A stretch of 64,000 nt of DNA from Pseudomonas oryzae (GTDB lineage: Bacteria > Pseudomonadota > Gammaproteobacteria > Pseudomonadales > Pseudomonadaceae), in contig NZ_LT629751.1 of assembly GCF_900104805.1 (NCBI RefSeq), forward strand, positions 1,159,001 through 1,223,000, in the 5' to 3' direction. The notes under the pieces were generated by a model. The model saw nothing but the letters and a program-made list of their open reading frames with translations, was not told the DNA's origin and did no database searches. Both the position numbers and the translations under genes were made by a program. Each line of letters opens with the position of its first letter. Position 1 is the stretch's first letter. Below, piece after piece: positions 10,121 to 19,263 of this stretch.

Positions 10121-11782
10121 ATGGCGAAGACAAAAACAATTCCGCCGGCGCAAGGTGCCTACGACTACCAACTGCTGATCAAGCGCCTGCTGCTGTCCGG
10201 CGTGCGCTACCAGCCGGACCAGGAAATCGTCTATTCCGACAAGCTGCGCTACAGCTACCGCACCCTCAACGAGCGCATCCAGCGCCTGGCCAATGCGCTG
10301 AGCGCGGCCGGCATCAAGGCCGGCGACACCGTGGCCCTGCTCGACTGGGACAGCCACCGCTCGCTGGAATGCTTCTTCGCCGTGCCGATGCTCGGCGCGG
10401 TGCTGCACACGGTGAACGTGCGCCTGTCGCCGGAGCAGATCGTCTACACCATGAACCATGCCGAGGACGACATCGTCCTGGTGCATGACGACTTCCTGCC
10501 GCTCATGGAGCAGGTCCACGGCGAGCTGCGCACCGTGAAGGGCTACGTGCAGCTCACCGAGAGCGCCGCCAAGCCGACCGGGCTGCCGGTGCTGGGCGAG
10601 TACGAGACGCTGCTGGCCGGCGCCGCCAGCCACTTCGAGTTCCCCGACTTCGACGAGAACTCGGTGGCGACCATGTTCTACACCACCGGCACCACCGGCA
10701 ATCCGAAGGGCGTGTACTTCACCCATCGCCAGCTGGTGCTGCACACCCTCAACGAGCTGGGCACCTTCGCCGGCTGGGAGGGCCAGCCGCTGCTGCGTTC
10801 GAACGACGTGTACATGCCGATCACGCCGATGTTCCACGTGCACGCCTGGGGTGTGCCCTACGTGGCCACGGCGATGGGCGTCAAGCAGGTCTACCCCGGC
10901 CGCTACGAGCCGAACCAGCTGGTCCGCCTGTTCCGCGAGGAGGGGGTGACCTTCTCCCACTGCGTGCCGACCATCCTGCAGATGATGCTGGACTGCGAGC
11001 TGGGCAAGCAGACCGACTTCACCGGCTGGAAGATGCTGCTCGGCGGCAGCGCGCTGACCCTCGGCCTGGCGCGCCAGGCCAGCCAGCAGGGCATGCTCAT
11101 CCATGCCGGCTACGGCATGTCCGAGACCTGCCCGCTGCTGACCCTGACCCACCTGCGCGCCGAGGATCTGGCCCTGCCGATGGACGCGCAGTTGCCGGAG
11201 CGGATCAAGACCGGCGTGCCGATCCCGCTGGTCGACCTGCGTATCGTCGACGGCGCCGGCAACGACGTGGCGCACGACGGCGTGGCGCTGGGCGAGATCG
11301 TGGTGCGCGCGCCCTGGCTGACCCAGGGCTACCTGAAGGAGCCCGAGAAGGGCGCCGAGCTGTGGGACGGCGGCTGGCTGCACACCGGCGACATGGCTTC
11401 CATCGACGCGCGCGGCGTGGTGGAGATCAAGGACCGCATCAAGGACGTGATCAAGACCGGCGGCGAGTGGATCAGCTCGCTGGAGCTGGAGAGCCTGATC
11501 AGCCAGCACGCGGCGGTCGCCTCGGTCGCCGTGGTCGGCATTCCCGATGCGCAGTGGGGCGAGCGGCCGCTGGCCCTGGTGGTCTGCGCGCCGGGCGCGA
11601 GCCTCGACCAGCGGGCCATCGAGCTGCACCTGCAGCAGTTCGTCGACAGCGGGCACATCAACAAGTGGGCGATTCCGCGGCAGATCCGCTTCGTCGCCGA
11701 CATCCCCAAGACCAGCGTCGGCAAGATCAACAAGAAGCTGATCCGCGAGACCGAGCTGGCCGGCAGCGCGTGCGCTGGCTGA
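10121..11782 (+). CDS. AMP-forming acyl-CoA synthetase (AlkK-like)
   Basis: A 553-aa member of the ANL superfamily, closest in style to medium/long-chain fatty acid-CoA ligases such as AlkK. The AMP-binding P-loop (YTTGTTGNPKG, about residues 188-198), YGMSETCP (near 330), the KTGGEWISS hinge region (near 446) and the C-terminal catalytic Lys in TSVGKINKK are all intact. It activates a carboxylic acid to its CoA ester in the cytoplasm. Preceded by a 296-bp intergenic stretch with the shared element, it probably has its own promoter. AAAAACAA in codons 4-7 (10132-10139) fits an AAnAAnAA Crc/Hfq site. Substrate range uncertain. Confidence 0.9.
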   Translation: MAKTKTIPPAQGAYDYQLLIKRLLLSGVRYQPDQEIVYSDKLRYSYRTLNERIQRLANALSAAGIKAGDTVALLDWDSHRSLECFFAVPMLGAVLHTVNVRLSPEQIVYTMNHAEDDIVLVHDDFLPLMEQVHGELRTVKGYVQLTESAAKPTGLPVLGEYETLLAGAASHFEFPDFDENSVATMFYTTGTTGNPKGVYFTHRQLVLHTLNELGTFAGWEGQPLLRSNDVYMPITPMFHVHAWGVPYVATAMGVKQVYPGRYEPNQLVRLFREEGVTFSHCVPTILQMMLDCELGKQTDFTGWKMLLGGSALTLGLARQASQQGMLIHAGYGMSETCPLLTLTHLRAEDLALPMDAQLPERIKTGVPIPLVDLRIVDGAGNDVAHDGVALGEIVVRAPWLTQGYLKEPEKGAELWDGGWLHTGDMASIDARGVVEIKDRIKDVIKTGGEWISSLELESLISQHAAVASVAVVGIPDAQWGERPLALVVCAPGASLDQRAIELHLQQFVDSGHINKWAIPRQIRFVADIPKTSVGKINKKLIRETELAGSACAG

Positions 11783-11906
11783 GCGATAGCCGGGTGACGG
11801 TCGCGGGCGGCATTGCCGCCCGGGGCCGGGCCCAGGCAGGGGCGAGCGCCTGAGACCGGTTGGACCGGCGACAGGCTTTCCTCCTCGTTCGGCGGAGGCG
11901 TTTCCA

Positions 11907-11936
11907 GCGAGAACCAGGGATGTCCCTGGTTTTCGC
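11907..11936 (+). terminator. Terminator-like hairpin after acyl-CoA ligase
   Basis: A 14-bp stem with one mismatch (GCGAGAACCAGGGA pairing with TCCCTGGTTTTCGC) and a 2-nt apex. The TTTT run is inside the right arm, so termination strength is uncertain. Confidence 0.45.
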
Positions 11937-12039
11937 GTTCGCGCGCAAGCGTGGCAGCCGGCGCGGGCCGGCAGGGCGGCGGCGTCGGGCGCCGTCGCGG
12001 GTTTTACAGAAACGGGCAACTGGGCAACGAGGGGGTTAC

Positions 12040-12909
12040 ATGACTGATCTGTTCCGTGTGGGAGCCCTGCTGGGCGTGCTGGCTCTGCCGGCCATGGTGT
12101 GTGCGGCGCAGGAGCCGGCGGCCGCGCAGGCGTCGCGTTACGCCGCCGACGAGCAGGCGGCCAGGGCGCTGCTCGACAAGGCGGTCGCCTACTACCGCGA
12201 GGAGGGCGACAAGGCGCTGGCGGCATTCAGCCGCAAGGGGCCGTTCACCGTCGGCAACCTGTACGTGTTCGTGGTCGACGCCCAGGGCACCCTGGTGGCC
12301 AGCGGCGGGCCGTCGCTGCTGCTGGTGGGCCAGGACATCGGCGTGGCGGTCGGCGACGAGGCGCGCGCCCGGCTGATGAGCCAGGCGGCGCAGGAAGGGC
12401 AGGTCGGCGAGATCGAGTACCCGTTCAGCGACTGGAGCCTCGGCGGCGTGGTCGCCCGCAAGCACACCTTCTTCCAGCGCGTCGGCGGGCACATCCTCGC
12501 GGTCGGCTACTACATGGCCCGTGCCGAGTCCGCCCAGGCCCGGCAGCTGCTCGACCAGGCCGCCCAGGCGCTGGCCAGCCAGCCGGAGCAGGCCATCGCG
12601 GCGATCAACGCCCACGACAAGCGCTACCTGCAGGACGACCTGTACGTCTACGTCGTCGATCTGGCGAGCAAGCGCTTCGTCGCCCACGGCTTCAACCCGC
12701 GCCTGGTGGGCAGCGACTTCAGCGCGCTGACCGCGCCGGACGGCAAGGGCATCGGCCAGGCCATGCTCGACATCGCCGCGCAGCAGGGACAGGGCGAATA
12801 CGATTACCTGTGGCCCAACCCGGTCACCCAGAACCACGAAGCCAAGCGTGCCTACATCCGCAAGGTCGGCAACTACATGGTGGCGGTGGGCTACTACCTG
12901 CCGGAGTGA
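12040..12909 (+). CDS. Secreted double Cache-like protein
   Basis: A 289-aa protein from ATG 12040, where a signal peptide begins (FRVGALLGVLALPAMVCAA); a GAGGGGG run precedes the start. The mature protein holds two similar halves, each with a Cache-type core: NLYVFVVDAQGTLVASGG followed by LLLVGQDI, and LYVYVVDLASKRFVAHG followed by LVGSDF, each ending in VGYYM/VGYYL. Cache domains bind small ligands outside the cytoplasm and normally sit in chemoreceptors or kinases, but here there is no membrane anchor or signalling domain. It may be a periplasmic binding protein. No partner gene is adjacent; the next gene converges from the other strand. Confidence 0.7.
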   Translation: MTDLFRVGALLGVLALPAMVCAAQEPAAAQASRYAADEQAARALLDKAVAYYREEGDKALAAFSRKGPFTVGNLYVFVVDAQGTLVASGGPSLLLVGQDIGVAVGDEARARLMSQAAQEGQVGEIEYPFSDWSLGGVVARKHTFFQRVGGHILAVGYYMARAESAQARQLLDQAAQALASQPEQAIAAINAHDKRYLQDDLYVYVVDLASKRFVAHGFNPRLVGSDFSALTAPDGKGIGQAMLDIAAQQGQGEYDYLWPNPVTQNHEAKRAYIRKVGNYMVAVGYYLPE

Positions 12910-12945
12910 CGGCGCGCGCAGCGCTGCCAAGAGGGTAGAAAGAGA

Positions 12946-12967
12946 CAGGGCCACCGAAGTGGCCCTG
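12946..12967 (+). terminator. Hairpin downstream of Cache gene
   Basis: Perfect 9-bp stem CAGGGCCAC/GTGGCCCTG with a CGAA tetraloop, 36 bp after the stop. No T-tract follows. Confidence 0.45.
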
Positions 12968-13329
12968 CTGGTGCGAGCGGCATCGAAGACACCGCGGCCG
13001 ACAAAAATTTGCTTCGACACCGCTCGTACATGGTCGCCAGCGCAGGCTCGGCCTCGCTGGGTCAGGCGAACTGGATTGCCCCGGGCTGGCAGGCTTGCGC
13101 CAGCGCTGGGCAGCGGACGTGCAGCTCGCCGGGCGGCGAGACCTTCCGCCGCCGCAGCCGTGGTCGGCCAGCGGCGCCTGCACGTCGGAATCGACCATAG
13201 CAACTTCGCTTTCGCCGCAGAACAGGCGTGCCGCCTTGCCGTCGCGACTGAATACGCCGATGCCGCTCCCATACACGTGGCGCTCGGCCGTGGCCCCGCT
13301 CCCGGCCGGCCAGAGCCGTTCCAGGAGGG
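12968..13329. other. Intergenic stretch between convergent genes
   Basis: About 360 bp between the Cache gene and the pntB terminator. Open frames here lack start signals. On the minus strand around 13150-13300 one frame reads somewhat protein-like (VYGSGIGVFSRDGKAARLF), possibly a gene remnant, but I recognise no family and do not call a gene. Confidence 0.3.
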
Positions 13330-13361
13330 GATCGCCCGCCGGTGTCCGCCGGCGGGCGATC
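13330..13361 (-). terminator. Hairpin at the end of the pnt operon
   Basis: Perfect 13-bp stem (GATCGCCCGCCGG pairing with CCGGCGGGCGATC) with a 6-nt loop, 4 bp past the pntB stop codon. It is followed on the minus strand by a C-rich rather than T-rich stretch, so it may terminate weakly or protect the 3' end. Confidence 0.55.
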
Positions 13362-13365
13362 TTCG

Positions 13366-14805
13366 TCAGACTTCGACCGCCTTGACCATGTCCTCGACCA
13401 CCTTCTTGGCGTCGCCGAACACCATCATGGTCTTGTCCATGTAGAACAGCTCGTTGTCCAGGCCGGCATAGCCGCTGGCCATCGAGCGCTTGTTGACGAT
13501 CACGGTACGCGCCTTGTAGGCGTCGAGGATCGGCATACCGGCGATCGGCGACTTCGGATCGGTCTTCGCCGCCGGGTTGACCACGTCGTTGGCGCCGAGC
13601 ACCAGCACCACGTCGGCCTGGCCGAACTCGGGGTTGATGTCCTCCATCTCGTGCACCTGCTCGTAGGGCACCTCGGCCTCGGCCAGCAGCACGTTCATGT
13701 GCCCCGGCATGCGCCCGGCCACCGGGTGGATGGCGTACTTCACCGTCACCCCGCGGTGGGTCAGCTTCTCGGTCAGCTCCATCAGCGCGTGCTGGGCACG
13801 GGCCACGGCGAGACCATAGCCGGGGACGATGATCACGCTGTCGGCGTTGCCGAGCAGGAAGGCGGCGTCGTCGGCCGAGCCGGACTTCACCGGGCGCTGC
13901 TCCTGGCCGCCGGTCACGGCGGCGCCGGCTTCGGCGCCGAAGCCGCCGAGGATCACGTTGAAGAACGAGCGGTTCATCGCCTTGCACATGATGTAGGAGA
14001 GGATCGCGCCGCTCGAACCGACCAAGGAGCCGGCGACGATCAGCATCGAGTTGTTCAGCGAGAAGCCGATGCCGGCGGCTGCCCAGCCCGAGTAGCTGTT
14101 GAGCATCGACACCACCACCGGCATGTCGGCGCCGCCGATCGGGATGATGATCAGCACGCCGATGACGAAGGCCAGCGCCACCAGCACGGCGAAGGCGGTC
14201 AGGTCACCGCTGAAGGTGAAGGCCAGGCCGAGGCCGACGATGGCCAGGCCGAAGGCCAGGTTCAGCCAGTGCTGGCCGGCGAAGGTCACCGGCGCACCCT
14301 GGAACAGGCGGAACTTGTACTTGCCCGACAGCTTGCCGAAGGCGATCACCGAGCCGGAGAAGGTGATGGCGCCGATGGCCGCGCCGAGGAACAGCTCCAG
14401 GCGGTTGCCGGCCGGGATCGGCTCGCCGAGGGCGGCGACGATGCCCAGCGACTGCGGCTCGACCACGGCCGCCACGGCGATGAATACCGCGGCCAGGCCG
14501 ATCATGCTGTGCATGAAGGCGACCAGCTCGGGCATCTTGGTCATCTCCACGCGCTTGGCCATGATGGTGCCGGCCGTGCCGCCGAGCAGCAGGCCGAGGA
14601 CCACGTAGCCGATGCCGGCGCCTTCGCCCATCTGCGCGCCGAGCTTGTAGATCAGGCCGACGGTGGTGAGCACGGCGATGGCCATGCCGACCATGCCGAA
14701 CAGGTTGCCCCGGCGCGAGCTGGTCGGGTGCGAGAGGCCCTTGAGCGCCTGGATGAAGCAGACGGACGCCACCAGGTAGAGGGCGGTGATCAGGTTCATG
14801 CTCAT
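13366..14805 (-). CDS. pntB: NAD(P) transhydrogenase subunit beta
   Basis: A 479-aa protein matching PntB: an N-terminal set of membrane helices (to about residue 260) and a C-terminal NADP(H)-binding domain III with VIIVPGYGLAVARAQHAL, HPVAGRMPGHMNVLLAEA and VLVLGANDVVNPAA. With the two alpha subunits it forms the inner-membrane proton-translocating transhydrogenase that exchanges hydride between NADH and NADP+. It starts 1 bp past the pntAB stop region, so the three genes form one operon (pntAA-pntAB-pntB). The split alpha subunit is usual in Pseudomonas. Confidence 0.96.
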   Translation of the reverse strand: MSMNLITALYLVASVCFIQALKGLSHPTSSRRGNLFGMVGMAIAVLTTVGLIYKLGAQMGEGAGIGYVVLGLLLGGTAGTIMAKRVEMTKMPELVAFMHSMIGLAAVFIAVAAVVEPQSLGIVAALGEPIPAGNRLELFLGAAIGAITFSGSVIAFGKLSGKYKFRLFQGAPVTFAGQHWLNLAFGLAIVGLGLAFTFSGDLTAFAVLVALAFVIGVLIIIPIGGADMPVVVSMLNSYSGWAAAGIGFSLNNSMLIVAGSLVGSSGAILSYIMCKAMNRSFFNVILGGFGAEAGAAVTGGQEQRPVKSGSADDAAFLLGNADSVIIVPGYGLAVARAQHALMELTEKLTHRGVTVKYAIHPVAGRMPGHMNVLLAEAEVPYEQVHEMEDINPEFGQADVVLVLGANDVVNPAAKTDPKSPIAGMPILDAYKARTVIVNKRSMASGYAGLDNELFYMDKTMMVFGDAKKVVEDMVKAVEV

Positions 14806-14806
14806 C

Positions 14807-15121
14807 TCAGTGCGCCTCCGCCTTGGCCGGCTTGTCTTTCTTCTTGAACATTTCCAGCATGCGCCGGGTGACCAGGAAGCCGCCGAACACGTTGACCGCG
14901 GCCAGCGCCACGGCCAGGGTGCCCATGGTCTTGCCCAGGCCGGTTTCGGTCAGCGCGGCGGCCAGCATGGCGCCGACGATGACGATGGCGGAAATGGCGT
15001 TGGTCACCGCCATCAGCGGGGTGTGCAGGGCGGGGGTGACGTTCCACACCACGTGGTAGCCGACGTAGATCGCCAGCACGAAGATGATCAGGTTGTAGAG
15101 ACCGTCGGAGATCGGGTCCAT
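14807..15121 (-). CDS. pntAB: NAD(P) transhydrogenase alpha subunit, membrane part
   Basis: A 104-aa protein starting at ATG 15121 (MDPISDGLYN); the open frame continues upstream over the end of pntAA but that part is not conserved. It contains three to four hydrophobic segments, beginning LIIFVLAIYVGYHVVWNV, and corresponds to the C-terminal membrane piece of a one-chain PntA. It lies 10 bp after pntAA and directly before pntB. Confidence 0.95.
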   Translation of the reverse strand: MDPISDGLYNLIIFVLAIYVGYHVVWNVTPALHTPLMAVTNAISAIVIVGAMLAAALTETGLGKTMGTLAVALAAVNVFGGFLVTRRMLEMFKKKDKPAKAEAH

Positions 15122-15131
15122 GGCAGTGTCC

Positions 15132-16322
15132 TTAGGCGGTGGCTTTGGGGGCGGAAGCGGCGGAAGCAGCAGGAGTCGCGGGGGCCGAGGGAGCGGCAGC
15201 GCCGCCATTGACCCGCACCAGTTGGCCGCCCTCGCACATCAGGCAGGCGGCGACGATGTCGTCTTCGCGGTTGAGCTGGAACTTGCCGTCCTTGTCGAGG
15301 ACCAGCTTGAGGAAATCCAGCAGGTTGCGCGCGTAGAGGGCCGAGGCGTCGGCCGGCACCAGCGCCGGCAGGTTGGTATGGCCGACCAGGGTCACGCCGT
15401 GCTTGACCACCACCTCGCCGGGCACGGTCAGCGGGCAGTTGCCGCCCTGGGCGGCGGCCAGGTCGATGACCACCGAGCCGGGCTTCATCGCCGCCACCGT
15501 GGCCTCGTGCAGCAGGGTCGGCGCCAGACGGCCGGGGATCAGCGCGGTGGTGATGACGATGTCGGCCTGCCTGGCGCGCTCGTGCACGGCCTTGGCCTGG
15601 CGCTCCATCCAGGATTTCGGCATCGGCCGCGCGTAGCCGCCGACGCCCTGGGCGCACTCGCGCTCTTCATCCGTTTCGTAGGGCACGTCGACGAACTTGG
15701 CGCCGAGCGATTCCACCTGCTCCTTGACCGCCGGACGCACGTCCGAGGCCTCGATCACCGCGCCCAGGCGCTTGGCGGTGGCGATCGCCTGCAGGCCGGC
15801 GACGCCGGCGCCGAGCACCAGCACGCGGGCGGCCTTCACCGTACCGGCGGCGGTCATCAGCATCGGCATGAAGCGCGGGTAGTGGTTGGCGGCGAGCATC
15901 ACCGCCTTGTAGCCGGCGATGTTGGCCTGCGACGACAGCACGTCGAGGCTCTGCGCGCGCGAGGTGCGCGGCGCGGCCTCGAGGGCGAAGGCGGTGATGC
16001 CGCGGTCGGTCATGCGCACCAGGTTGGCGGTGTCGAACGGGTTGAGCATGCCGACCAGCACGGCGCCGGGCTGCATCAGCGCCAGCTCGTCAGCACTGGG
16101 CGCGACGACCTTGAGCACCAGGCCAGCGCCGAAGGCTTCGGCGGCCGAGCCGATGCGCGCACCGGCGGCGACATAGGCGTCGTCGGGGACGCTGGCAGCA
16201 ATACCGGCGCCGGACTGGACGACGACCTGATGGCCCTGGCCGACGAGTTTCTTCACCGTTTCCGGCGTGGCGGCCACGCGGGTTTCGCCGGCGTGGGTTT
16301 CGCGGGGGACTCCAACCTGCAT
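15132..16322 (-). CDS. pntAA: NAD(P) transhydrogenase alpha subunit, NAD-binding part
   Basis: A 396-aa protein. The start at ATG 16322 (MQVGVPRETHAGETRVA) is preceded by TAGGAG; the frame extends further upstream without family similarity. It has the alanine dehydrogenase/PntA N-terminal fold with NAD-binding glycine loop VLGAGVAGLQAIATAKRLGA and the RPMPKSWM and TNLPALVPADAS segments. This soluble domain I binds NAD(H). The C-terminal ~25 residues are an Ala/Pro-rich tail. Confidence 0.95.
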   Translation of the reverse strand: MQVGVPRETHAGETRVAATPETVKKLVGQGHQVVVQSGAGIAASVPDDAYVAAGARIGSAAEAFGAGLVLKVVAPSADELALMQPGAVLVGMLNPFDTANLVRMTDRGITAFALEAAPRTSRAQSLDVLSSQANIAGYKAVMLAANHYPRFMPMLMTAAGTVKAARVLVLGAGVAGLQAIATAKRLGAVIEASDVRPAVKEQVESLGAKFVDVPYETDEERECAQGVGGYARPMPKSWMERQAKAVHERARQADIVITTALIPGRLAPTLLHEATVAAMKPGSVVIDLAAAQGGNCPLTVPGEVVVKHGVTLVGHTNLPALVPADASALYARNLLDFLKLVLDKDGKFQLNREDDIVAACLMCEGGQLVRVNGGAAAPSAPATPAASAASAPKATA

Positions 16323-16526
16323 TTCATCTCCTAAAGGTAGGTCAAGCAGCGCGCCCGACCGCCTGGCAGTTGGCAAGGCGCGCGCGGCAAGTGCCTCCCG
16401 CTCCGCGAGCGGTTCGGGAGGATGGGGGCGATGGCTGGCAGGTTATTGAATAACTGCCGGCGCTATCGATGCAGCGTTGAAAACGACCTCGGCTGCTTCG
16501 CTGGCGCGTTTCAACGGCCCGTCGGA

Positions 16527-18182
16527 TCACATGTTGGGATAGGTGGGTCCGCCGGTTCCCTCCGGAGTCACCCAGGTGATGTTCTGCGCCGGGTCCTTGA
16601 TGTCGCAGGTCTTGCAGTGCACGCAGTTCTGCGCGTTGATCTGGAACTTCTTCTCGCCGTTTTCCTGGGTGACGATCTCGTACACCCCGGCCGGGCAGTA
16701 GCGCTGCGCCGGCTCGTCGTACAGCGGCAGGTTCTTCGCCAGCGGGATCGAGGCGTCGGCCAGCCTCAGGTGGCAGGGCTGGTCTTCCTCGTGGTTGGTG
16801 TTGGAGAGGAACACCGAGGACAGCTTGTCGAAGCTGAGCTTGCCGTCCGGCTTGGGATAGTCGATGCGCTGGGACTGGGCGGCCGGCTTCAGGCAGGCAT
16901 GGTCCGGCTTATTGTCGTGCAGGGTGAGCGGGATCTTGCCGCCGAACAGGTTCTGGTCGACGAAGTTGAACGCGCCGCCGAGGATGGCGCCGAACTTGTG
17001 GATTGCCGCGCCGAAGTTGCGGCTGCGGAACAGCTCGTCGTACAGCCAGCTGTCCTCGAAGGCCTTGACGTACTCGTGCAGCTCGTCGCCGCCCTCGCGA
17101 CCGGCGGCCAGCGCCTCGACGATCGCCTCGGCGGCCAGCATGCCGGACTTCATCGCGGTGTGGCTGCCCTTGATCTTGGCGAAGTTGAGGGTGCCGGCGT
17201 CGCAGCCGATCAGCGCGCCGCCGGGGAAGACCAGCTTGGGCAGCGAGTTGAGGCCGCCCTTGCAGATCGCGCGGGCGCCGTAGGCGATGCGCTTGCCGCC
17301 CTCCAGGTACTGCCTGATCACCGGGTGGTGCTTGTAGCGCTGGAACTCGTCGAACGGCGACAGGTAGGGGTTGCTGTAGGACAGGTCGACGATCAGGCCG
17401 ACCACCACCTGGTGGTTTTCCAGGTGGTAGAGGAAGGAGCCGCCCGGGTTGTCGTCGTTCAGCGGCCAGCCGGCGGTGTGCACCACCAGGCCCGGCTCGT
17501 GTTTGGCCGGATCGATCTCCCACAGTTCCTTGATGCCGATGCCGTAGTGCTGGGCGTCGGCCTTGGCGTCCAACTGGTACTTCGCGATCAGCTGCTTGCC
17601 GATATGGCCGCGGCAGCCCTCGGCGAACAGGGTGTACCTGGCGCGCAGCTCCATGCCCGGGGTGTACAGGCCTTCCTTGGGGTTGCCCTCGTGATCGACG
17701 CCGAGATCGCCGGTGACGATGCCGCGCACCACGCCCTTGTCGTCGATCAGCGCTTCCTGGGCGGCGAAGCCCGGGTAGATCTCGACGCCGAGGTTCTCGG
17801 CCTGTTGGGCCAGCCAGCGGCACAGGTTGCCGAGGGAGATGATGTAGTTGCCTTCGTTGTGCATGGTCCTGGGCACGGCGAAGTCGGGGATCTTGCTGGC
17901 GGCGGAGTCGTTCTTCAGCAGATAGATGTCGTCGCGCTTGACCGGGGTGTTGAGCGGCGCGCCGAGGGCCTGCCAGTCGGGGAACAGTTCATCGAGCGCG
18001 CGTGGCTCGAACACCGCGCCGGAGAGGATGTGGGCGCCGACTTCGGAGCCTTTCTCCACCACGCAGACGCTGAGCTCCTGGCCGGCTTCGGCGGCCTTCT
18101 GCTTCAGACGGCAGGCGGCGGACAGGCCGGCAGGGCCCGCTCCGACGATGACCACGTCGAATTCCATGTATTCGCGTTGCAT
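16527..18182 (-). CDS. Electron transfer flavoprotein-ubiquinone oxidoreductase
   Basis: A 551-aa ETF-QO. The start at ATG 18182 (MQREYMEFDVVIVGAGPAG) has AGGA upstream. FAD-binding GxGxxG (VVIVGAGPAGLSAACRL), the membrane-facing ubiquinone segment in the middle, and a C-terminal 4Fe-4S ferredoxin-like cluster (QNCVHCKTCDIKDPAQNITW) are all present. It passes electrons from reduced ETF to ubiquinone, closing the acyl-CoA dehydrogenase chain. It lies downstream of etfBA on the same strand but a strong terminator (18221-18249) separates them. AACAACAC just upstream is one base from the AAnAAnAA motif. Confidence 0.96.
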   Translation of the reverse strand: MQREYMEFDVVIVGAGPAGLSAACRLKQKAAEAGQELSVCVVEKGSEVGAHILSGAVFEPRALDELFPDWQALGAPLNTPVKRDDIYLLKNDSAASKIPDFAVPRTMHNEGNYIISLGNLCRWLAQQAENLGVEIYPGFAAQEALIDDKGVVRGIVTGDLGVDHEGNPKEGLYTPGMELRARYTLFAEGCRGHIGKQLIAKYQLDAKADAQHYGIGIKELWEIDPAKHEPGLVVHTAGWPLNDDNPGGSFLYHLENHQVVVGLIVDLSYSNPYLSPFDEFQRYKHHPVIRQYLEGGKRIAYGARAICKGGLNSLPKLVFPGGALIGCDAGTLNFAKIKGSHTAMKSGMLAAEAIVEALAAGREGGDELHEYVKAFEDSWLYDELFRSRNFGAAIHKFGAILGGAFNFVDQNLFGGKIPLTLHDNKPDHACLKPAAQSQRIDYPKPDGKLSFDKLSSVFLSNTNHEEDQPCHLRLADASIPLAKNLPLYDEPAQRYCPAGVYEIVTQENGEKKFQINAQNCVHCKTCDIKDPAQNITWVTPEGTGGPTYPNM

Positions 18183-18220
18183 GTGTTGTTGTCCTCGCAA
18201 CTCTTCGCGGCAGGGGCAGG

Positions 18221-18249
18221 CAAAAAAAAGGGCAACCCCGGGGTTGCCC
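18221..18249 (-). terminator. Rho-independent terminator after etfA
   Basis: Perfect 20-bp palindrome GGGCAACCCCGGGGTTGCCC (18230-18249) followed on the minus strand by eight Ts. It sits between etfA (stop at 18327) and the ETF-QO gene, so ETF-QO is probably transcribed partly or wholly from its own promoter. Confidence 0.9.
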
Positions 18250-18326
18250 ATGCCCTCAATGTCCTCTGCCTGTACCTGGGGGCCAATGCGCTGCTCGCGC
18301 AACGGGGTGTGGAATCAGCCGAGCTG

Positions 18327-19262
18327 TCAGCCGAGCTGGGCGCTCAGCTCGGGAATGGCCTCGAACAGGTCGGCGACCAGGCCGTAGTCGGCGACCTGGA
18401 AGATCGGCGCCTCCTCGTCCTTGTTGATCGCCACGATCACCCTGGAGTCCTTCATGCCGGCCAGATGCTGGATCGCCCCGGAAATGCCGACGGCGACGTA
18501 CAGCTGCGGCGCAACGATCTTGCCGGTCTGCCCCACCTGCAGGTCGTTGGGCACGAAGCCGGCGTCGACGGCGGCGCGCGAGGCACCCACGGCGGCGCCG
18601 AGCTTGTCGGCCAGGCCGTAGAGCAGGGCGAAGTTGTCGCCGTTCTGCATGCCGCGCCCGCCGGAGATCACCACCTTGGCGGCGGTCAGCTCGGGGCGTT
18701 CGGACTTGGCCAGCTCCTCACCGACGAAGCTGGACACGCCGGCATCGCAGGATGCGCCGACGGCTTCGATGCTCGCGCTGCCGCCCTCGGCGGCCACCGC
18801 GTCGAAGCCGGTGCCGCGCACGGTGATCACCTTGACCGCCGCACTCGACTGCACGGTGGCGATGGCGTTGCCGGCGTAGATCGGCCGCTGGAAGGTGTCG
18901 GCGGAAACCACCTTGACGATCTCGGAGATCTGCTCGACGTCGAGCAGCGCGGCGACGCGCGGCAGGTAGTTCTTGCCGTTGGTGGTGGCCGGCGCCAGCA
19001 CGTGGCTGTAGCCGCTCCGCGCCAGCTCGACGATCAGCGGCGCGAGGTTTTCCGGCAACTGGTGGGCGTAGGCCGGGGCGTCGGCGCGCAGCACCTTGGC
19101 CACGCCGGCGACCTGGGCCGCGGCTTCGGCGACCGCGCCGCAGCCTTGGCCGGCGACCAGCACATGGATGTCGCCACCGATCTGGCTGGCGGCGGCCACG
19201 GTATTGAGGGTGGCGGCAGCCAGGGCACTGTTGTTGTGTTCAGCGATTACCAGGATTGCCAT
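18327..19262 (-). CDS. etfA: Electron transfer flavoprotein alpha subunit
   Basis: A 311-aa protein (family norm about 310). It begins [11 protein letters not shown] and carries the C-terminal FAD-binding domain with [33 protein letters not shown] and the [24 protein letters not shown] motif. The N-terminal half contributes to the ETF dimer. It is encoded 1 bp after etfB in one operon; together they shuttle electrons from acyl-CoA dehydrogenases to ETF-QO. Confidence 0.97.
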   Translation of the reverse strand: MAILVIAEHNNSALAAATLNTVAAASQIGGDIHVLVAGQGCGAVAEAAAQVAGVAKVLRADAPAYAHQLPENLAPLIVELARSGYSHVLAPATTNGKNYLPRVAALLDVEQISEIVKVVSADTFQRPIYAGNAIATVQSSAAVKVITVRGTGFDAVAAEGGSASIEAVGASCDAGVSSFVGEELAKSERPELTAAKVVISGGRGMQNGDNFALLYGLADKLGAAVGASRAAVDAGFVPNDLQVGQTGKIVAPQLYVAVGISGAIQHLAGMKDSRVIVAINKDEEAPIFQVADYGLVADLFEAIPELSAQLG

Positions 19263-19263
19263 C

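Noticed and set aside
12824-13987. 387-codon minus-strand frame spanning the pntB 3' end and the intergenic gap
   Set aside because: Mostly a shadow of pntB in another frame; the intergenic part has no start signal.
16394-16421. CCTCCCG...CGGGAGG hairpin between pntAA and ETF-QO genes
   Set aside because: Seven-bp stem with no T-run on either strand; not called a terminator.
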